In this document: positions 7,034-9,897 of the stretch, in pieces
Numbering within the stretch: the first letter of the stretch is position 1
How the letters are laid out: every line of letters begins with the position of its first letter
Source of the DNA: Bacillota bacterium
Lineage (GTDB): Bacteria; Bacillota; Sulfobacillia; Thermaerobacterales; Thermaerobacteraceae
Length of the DNA stretch: 9,897 bases
Reading direction: 5' to 3'
Assembly: GCA_003242195.1 (NCBI GenBank)
Contig: QGUQ01000044.1
Span: forward strand, 1 to 9,897
The notes under the pieces: generated by a model
Told to the model about the DNA's origin: nothing
Seen by the model: only the letters and a program-made list of their open reading frames with translations
Database searches by the model: none
Translations under genes and position numbers: made by a program

Positions 7034-7080
7034 GGTGGCCGGCCACCTTTCCCGCGGGCCCGCGGCCACGATATCTCGTG
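7034..7080. promoter_or_regulatory. Cluster of three dyad symmetries between the Nudix and XRE genes
   Basis: Three inverted repeats lie in 47 bases. They are the perfect 14-base palindromes GGTGGCCGGCCACC (7034-7047) and CCGCGGGCCCGCGG (7052-7065), and CACGA-TATC-TCGTG (7067-7080) with 5-base arms. They occupy the middle of the 240-bp divergent intergenic region, 67-113 bases upstream of the Nudix start. They could be operators for the adjacent regulator, but two are pure G/C and may be compositional. Confidence 0.35.
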
Positions 7081-7136
7081 CTCTACCGTAAACCCAAAAT
7101 GCCCCCGGGCGCAACGGGCCCCGCCAAGGGCATCCA

Positions 7137-7165
7137 CCGACGCTGCCGGCAAACCATGGTATAAT
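7137..7165 (+). promoter_or_regulatory. Extended -10 promoter of the XRE regulator
   Basis: TATAAT at 7160-7165 is preceded by TG one base away (TGGTATAAT), making an extended -10. The -35 position at 7137-7142 (CCGACG) keeps only the central GAC. The expected start is near 7172, about 36 bases before the chosen start codon. Confidence 0.75.
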
Positions 7166-7194
7166 GCTAGCGAACCAGCCGCCTCGGGAAGGCC

Positions 7195-7203
7195 AGAGGT
7201 GAG
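7195..7203 (+). promoter_or_regulatory. Ribosome binding site deciding the XRE start
   Basis: AGAGGTGAG lies 5 bases before the GTG at 7208. It contains the alternative in-frame GTG at 7199, which has only GGGAAGG about 7 bases upstream. The stronger site favours 7208. Confidence 0.55.
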
Positions 7204-7207
7204 CCCC

Positions 7208-7759
7208 GTGGAGGTCGGGAAGCGGATCCGCGCCGTGCGCCAACAACGGGGGATGAGCCTGCGGGATCTGGCCAACAGGTCGGGGGTTTCAAAAGCCTAC
7301 CTGTCCCAGCTGGAAAACGATCCCGGACGCCGTCCGTCGGTGGACGTGGTCGTCCGCATCGCCGAGGCACTGGGGGTTTCCGTCCTCGAACTGCTGGACC
7401 GGGGCGACGCCGGCACCGGTCCCACGGGCCATCCCGCCTCGGCGGCCGGGACGGAGGACGCTGCCGGTGCGGATCTTTCCGCCACGGCCGCGGCGCCCTC
7501 TCCGGCCAGCGCCGAGGAAGGCGGGTCGGGTCCAAAGGGGGAAGCGGCGAAGGAGCCCGCCCGGCGGGATCCGGGCAAGTCCATCGATCCCGAAGACCTG
7601 CCTCCCGCCCTGCGCCTATTTTGGGAGGAACATCCCTACGTCACCGAGGACGAGATTCGCTCCCTGGCCAACATCAGCTGGTGCGGGCGGCGTCCCTTCA
7701 CACCGACCGACTACTGGGTCCTGCACCAGGTGCTCTCCGGCATGCTGCGGGACACCTGA
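7208..7759 (+). CDS. XRE-family HTH transcriptional regulator with a conserved-looking C-terminal domain
   Basis: The product is 183 aa. Residues 4-64 are a Cro/CI-type helix-turn-helix: GKRIRAVRQQRGMSLRDLA, then the recognition-helix region VSKAYLSQLEND and the closing helices PSVDVVVRIAEALGVSV. Residues about 67-125 are an Ala/Gly/Pro/Ser-rich flexible linker. Residues about 126-181 form a compact C-terminal domain (LPPALRLFWEE, then SLANISWCGRRPFTP and DYWVLHQVL). It resembles a short module I recall following XRE domains in other Gram-positive regulators, some encoded beside stress or ImmA-like peptidase genes; none is here. The start is GTG 7208, with GTG 7199 as alternative. It probably represses its own extended -10 promoter and perhaps the divergent Nudix gene, but that is inference. 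Its last 49 bases overlap the convergent TetR gene. Confidence 0.88.
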   Translation: MEVGKRIRAVRQQRGMSLRDLANRSGVSKAYLSQLENDPGRRPSVDVVVRIAEALGVSVLELLDRGDAGTGPTGHPASAAGTEDAAGADLSATAAAPSPASAEEGGSGPKGEAAKEPARRDPGKSIDPEDLPPALRLFWEEHPYVTEDEIRSLANISWCGRRPFTPTDYWVLHQVLSGMLRDT

Positions 7760-8382
7760 GGGGTGGCCGCGACATCGCCCCGCGCGGGGGGAGTTCCGTT
7801 CGTCGCCTCCGCCCCCCTTAGCCCCCACCAGAGCACGTCTAGGGCTTCGGGGTAACCGGCACGCCACATGCCCGTGGCCGCGGCCAGCAGGGCGTCGGCT
7901 GTCGCCCCGGGGTCCGGTAGGGGCAGGCGGATCTCGCCGCGCCGGCTGGCTTCCTCCAGCAACCGGGCCAGGGCCTCCCGCGCCACCACGCCCGGCGTTT
8001 CGCCTTCCCCCGCTTGCGGGCCCCCTGCCGCACCGGCCTCGGCGCGTTGCTCGCGCCGCGCCTCTTCCTCGCACGCCAGCCAGGGGAGGACGTCCAACAG
8101 CGCCCGCCGGAAGCGGGACCAGCGTTCGGCGGCCGGCAGGCCGGGAGTCAGCCACACCCAGGCCAGGCCTCGGCGCAGGCGCCTTGCCGCCCGGGACAGC
8201 AGGACGGCCAGCAGCGCCTGCTTGTGGGGGAAACGGGTGTAGACCGTGCCAACGGCCACGCCGGCCGCCGCGGCCACTTGGCGCAGACCCGTGGCCCGGA
8301 ATCCCCGGCGGCTGAAGAGCCCCTCTGCGGCCGCCAGGATTCGTTCCTCCACGGCCTCGCCCGGTGCGTTCACCTCATGCAC
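7711..8382 (-). CDS. TetR/AcrR-family transcriptional regulator
   Basis: The product is 223 aa from GTG 8382; GTG 8373 would give 220 aa. The N-terminal TetR DNA-binding domain spans about 12-60, from ERILAAAEGLFSRRGF to the turn and recognition helix GVAVGTVYTRFPHKQALL. The rest is the helical ligand-binding/dimerisation domain and has no assignable ligand. The start overlaps the acyl-CoA dehydrogenase stop by 8 bases (or follows within a base at 8373), so it is co-transcribed and probably coupled. By analogy with fatty-acid-responsive TetR repressors it likely controls this operon in response to an acyl-CoA, which is inference. The last 30 or so residues are Pro/Thr/Ser-rich and extend past the usual family end. 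The final 15 codons plus stop lie antisense to the XRE gene, suggesting a 3' extension after loss of an earlier stop. Confidence 0.9.
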   Translation of the reverse strand: MHEVNAPGEAVEERILAAAEGLFSRRGFRATGLRQVAAAAGVAVGTVYTRFPHKQALLAVLLSRAARRLRRGLAWVWLTPGLPAAERWSRFRRALLDVLPWLACEEEARREQRAEAGAAGGPQAGEGETPGVVAREALARLLEEASRRGEIRLPLPDPGATADALLAAATGMWRAGYPEALDVLWWGLRGAEATNGTPPARGDVAATPQVSRSMPESTWCRTQ

Positions 8383-9565
8383 CCGCCCCGACCGCCTGGC
8401 CGGCCTCGGCCAGCAGGAACCGAGCGATGACCATCCGCTGGACCTCGGAGGTACCCTCGTAGATCTGCGTGATCTTGGCGTCCCGCATCAGGCGCTCCAC
8501 TTCGAAGTCTTGGAGGTACCCGTAACCGCCGTGGATCTGGACGGCCTCGGTGGTCGCACGCATGGCCACCTCGGAAGCGAACAGCTTGGCCATGGCGATC
8601 TCCTTGCTCGCCCGGCGACCCGTGCGGACGCTCTCGTCGTAGAGGACGGCGGCGCGGTACACCAGCAGGCGGGCGGCGTCGATCTCGGTGGCCATGTCCG
8701 CCAGCTTGAATTGGATGGCCTGGAAGCTAGCGATGGGCCGGCCGAACTGGCGCCGCTGGCCGGCATACGCCAGCGCCTTGTCCAGGGCCGCCTGGGCGAT
8801 GCCCAGGGCCTGGGCCGCGATGCCGACCCGGCCGTTGTCCAGCGTCGCCAGGGCGATCTTGTAACCCATGCCCTCGCTCCCGATGAGATTGCAGGCGGGC
8901 ACGCGCACGTCCTCCAGGATGACGTCGGTGGTGGCGGAGGCGCGTATGCCCATTTTCTTGAAGGGCTTGCCGAAGGAAAGTCCCGGCGTTCCCTTCTCCA
9001 CCAGGAAGGCGCTGATGCCCCGCGGACCCGCCTCGGGATCGGTGACAGCGAAGACGACGTAGAGGTCGGCCACGCCGCCGTTGGAGATGAACGTCTTGCG
9101 GCCGTTGAGGACGTAGTGGTCGCCCTGGCGCACCGCGGTGGTCTTGATGGCGGCGGCGTCAGACCCGGCGTCGGGCTCGGTGAGGCAGAAGGCGCCCAGG
9201 CGGTCGCCGCGGGCCAGCACAGGCAGCCACCGGGCCTTCATCTCCTCATCGGCCCAGCGGTTGAGGAGCTCGCCCACCAGGCTGTTGTGAACGTCCATGA
9301 CGACGGCCGTCGCCGCGCAGGCGCGCGCCACTTCTTCCAGGCAGATGGCGTGGGCCAGCGTGTCCATGCCGCCTCCGCCGTACTGCTCCGGGATCATCAT
9401 CCCCAGGTACCCGTGCTCGGCCAGCTTGCGCACGTTCTCCCAAGGGAACTCACCCGATTCGTCATAGGCGGCCGCCCGCGGGGCCAGCTCCCGCTGGGCG
9501 AACTCGCGCACGGCCTCCCGAAGCGATTGGTAGGACTCGTCCAAGATGAAGGGACTCGACGCCAC
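8375..9565 (-). CDS. Acyl-CoA dehydrogenase (short-chain / butyryl-CoA type)
   Basis: The 396-aa product is an FAD enzyme introducing the 2,3 double bond into acyl-CoA in beta-oxidation or branched-chain amino-acid breakdown, passing electrons to electron-transfer flavoprotein. Family signature 1, CLTEPDAGSD, is at 127-136. Signature 2 starts QIHGGYGYLQDF at 343-354. The catalytic base fits E370 in QIYEGTSEVQR, the position used by short-chain acyl-CoA and butyryl-CoA dehydrogenases and not the isovaleryl type. FAD contacts include the RRQFGRPI (271-278) segment. Length is typical. It starts with GTG at 9565, with GGGGAGGGGAGG 7 bases upstream. It lies 67 bases after a MeaB-like GTPase gene and overlaps the TetR start. 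The exact chain-length or branch preference cannot be told from sequence; isobutyryl- or 2-methylbutyryl-CoA are possible given MeaB. Confidence 0.95.
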   Translation of the reverse strand: MASSPFILDESYQSLREAVREFAQRELAPRAAAYDESGEFPWENVRKLAEHGYLGMMIPEQYGGGGMDTLAHAICLEEVARACAATAVVMDVHNSLVGELLNRWADEEMKARWLPVLARGDRLGAFCLTEPDAGSDAAAIKTTAVRQGDHYVLNGRKTFISNGGVADLYVVFAVTDPEAGPRGISAFLVEKGTPGLSFGKPFKKMGIRASATTDVILEDVRVPACNLIGSEGMGYKIALATLDNGRVGIAAQALGIAQAALDKALAYAGQRRQFGRPIASFQAIQFKLADMATEIDAARLLVYRAAVLYDESVRTGRRASKEIAMAKLFASEVAMRATTEAVQIHGGYGYLQDFEVERLMRDAKITQIYEGTSEVQRMVIARFLLAEAGQAVGAGA

Positions 9566-9632
9566 TGCGCATCCTCCCCTCCCCGGCTCCGGTGGTGCCG
9601 CCCCGCTCCCCGGGCCGGGCCCTTTCTCCGCG

Positions 9633-9897
9633 CTAATCTCCCGGCTCGCCCACCGCGGCCCGTAGGTCGGCCAGCTGCTCCAGCAGCTGGCGCGCCGCCT
9701 CCGCCGGTGCCAGGCGCCGCTCGCTGACGTCCCGCACCAGCCGCACCCAATCCTCCCGGGCCGTCACCCATCGCCAGATGCGATCGAACAACTGCTGGCG
9801 GATGGATTCCTCCGACCACGCCCGTTGGCGGGAGGCACCGGCCTCACTGGTGCGCAGGTGCTCCCGGTGGCTCGCCAGCGCCGCGGCCAGGTCGTCC
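9633..9897 (-). CDS. meaB: C-terminus of MeaB/ArgK-family GTPase (partial, cut by right edge)
   Basis: An open minus-strand frame with no start in the window gives 87 codons before TAG at 9635-9633. The visible segment has the MeaB C-terminal layout: LAAALASHREHL (compare the family's L-x-x-x-I-x-x-H-R-x-x-L), an Arg/Glu-rich helix, then a final helical segment ending LAPAEAARQLLEQLADL (family: L-D-P-Y-x-A-A-x-x-L). The G domain is outside the window. MeaB proteins chaperone adenosylcobalamin-dependent methylmalonyl-CoA or isobutyryl-CoA mutases, guarding cofactor loading and removing damaged cofactor. The acyl-CoA dehydrogenase follows after 67 bases on the same strand with no terminator between, so they likely share a transcript. 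The family call rests on remembered C-terminal pattern only, since the nucleotide-binding motifs cannot be seen. Confidence 0.75.
   Translation of the reverse strand, partial: DDLAAALASHREHLRTSEAGASRQRAWSEESIRQQLFDRIWRWVTAREDWVRLVRDVSERRLAPAEAARQLLEQLADLRAAVGEPGD

Noticed and set aside
6677..7207. Upstream extension of the XRE frame over the Nudix gene.
   Set aside because: It runs antisense through the Nudix box and across the TATAAT promoter; the RBS-supported GTG at 7208 is the real start.
7778..7789. Palindrome CCCCGCGCGGGG after the XRE stop as a terminator.
   Set aside because: No T-run follows on either strand and it lies within the TetR coding region; likely compositional.
8246..9727. 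493-codon plus-strand open frame opposite the acyl-CoA dehydrogenase.
   Set aside because: Shadow frame with His/Gly/Asp-rich content. The opposite strand carries complete acyl-CoA dehydrogenase signatures.

Overview
This window reads as chromosomal DNA from a very GC-rich bacterium. By eye the GC content is near 70%, with strong G/C third-position bias and long spurious antisense frames. Split secD and secF of Gram-positive length, selB, purine-rich Shine-Dalgarno sites, U-tract terminators and GTG/TTG starts fit a high-GC Firmicute such as the Thermaerobacter/Symbiobacterium type. That assignment is inference from style, not from a search. No mobile element, CRISPR array or phage gene is visible, and no gene-free stretch exceeds about 300 bases.

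Left third (minus strand). The left edge cuts an open frame overlapping the end of a ChlI/MoxR-like AAA+ ATPase gene. Its product is probably the ATPase's partner protein. Upstream of the ATPase gene a clear U-tract terminator closes the secDF operon. secD and secF overlap by 4 bases and encode the membrane accessory factors of the Sec translocon. They are read from an extended -10 promoter. Between that promoter and secD lies a second intrinsic terminator, placed as a leader attenuator.

Centre. selB (selenocysteine-specific elongation factor) runs on the minus strand. Back to back with it is a compact tRNA-Pro(CGG) unit on the plus strand: consensus TTGACA-N17-TATAAT promoter, tRNA without encoded CCA, and strong terminator. 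A Nudix hydrolase gene (minus) then converges on the tRNA. It is divergent from a plus-strand XRE-family regulator, with three closely stacked dyad symmetries in the space between.

Right third (minus strand). The right edge cuts the gene for a MeaB/ArgK-family GTPase, of which only the C-terminal 87 codons are present. An acyl-CoA dehydrogenase gene and a TetR-family regulator follow, the last two overlapping at stop/start. This looks like the end of a short- or branched-chain acyl-CoA / methylmalonyl- or isobutyryl-CoA mutase operon with its own repressor. The TetR gene converges on the XRE gene and their 3' ends overlap by 49 bases.

The most notable items are the intrinsic terminator inside the secDF leader, the ChlI-like ATPase with a Cys/His cluster and two low-complexity insertions, and the palindrome stack beside the XRE gene. 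I did not find a clearly new multi-gene system; the left-edge ATPase plus partner is the best candidate for incompletely described biology.
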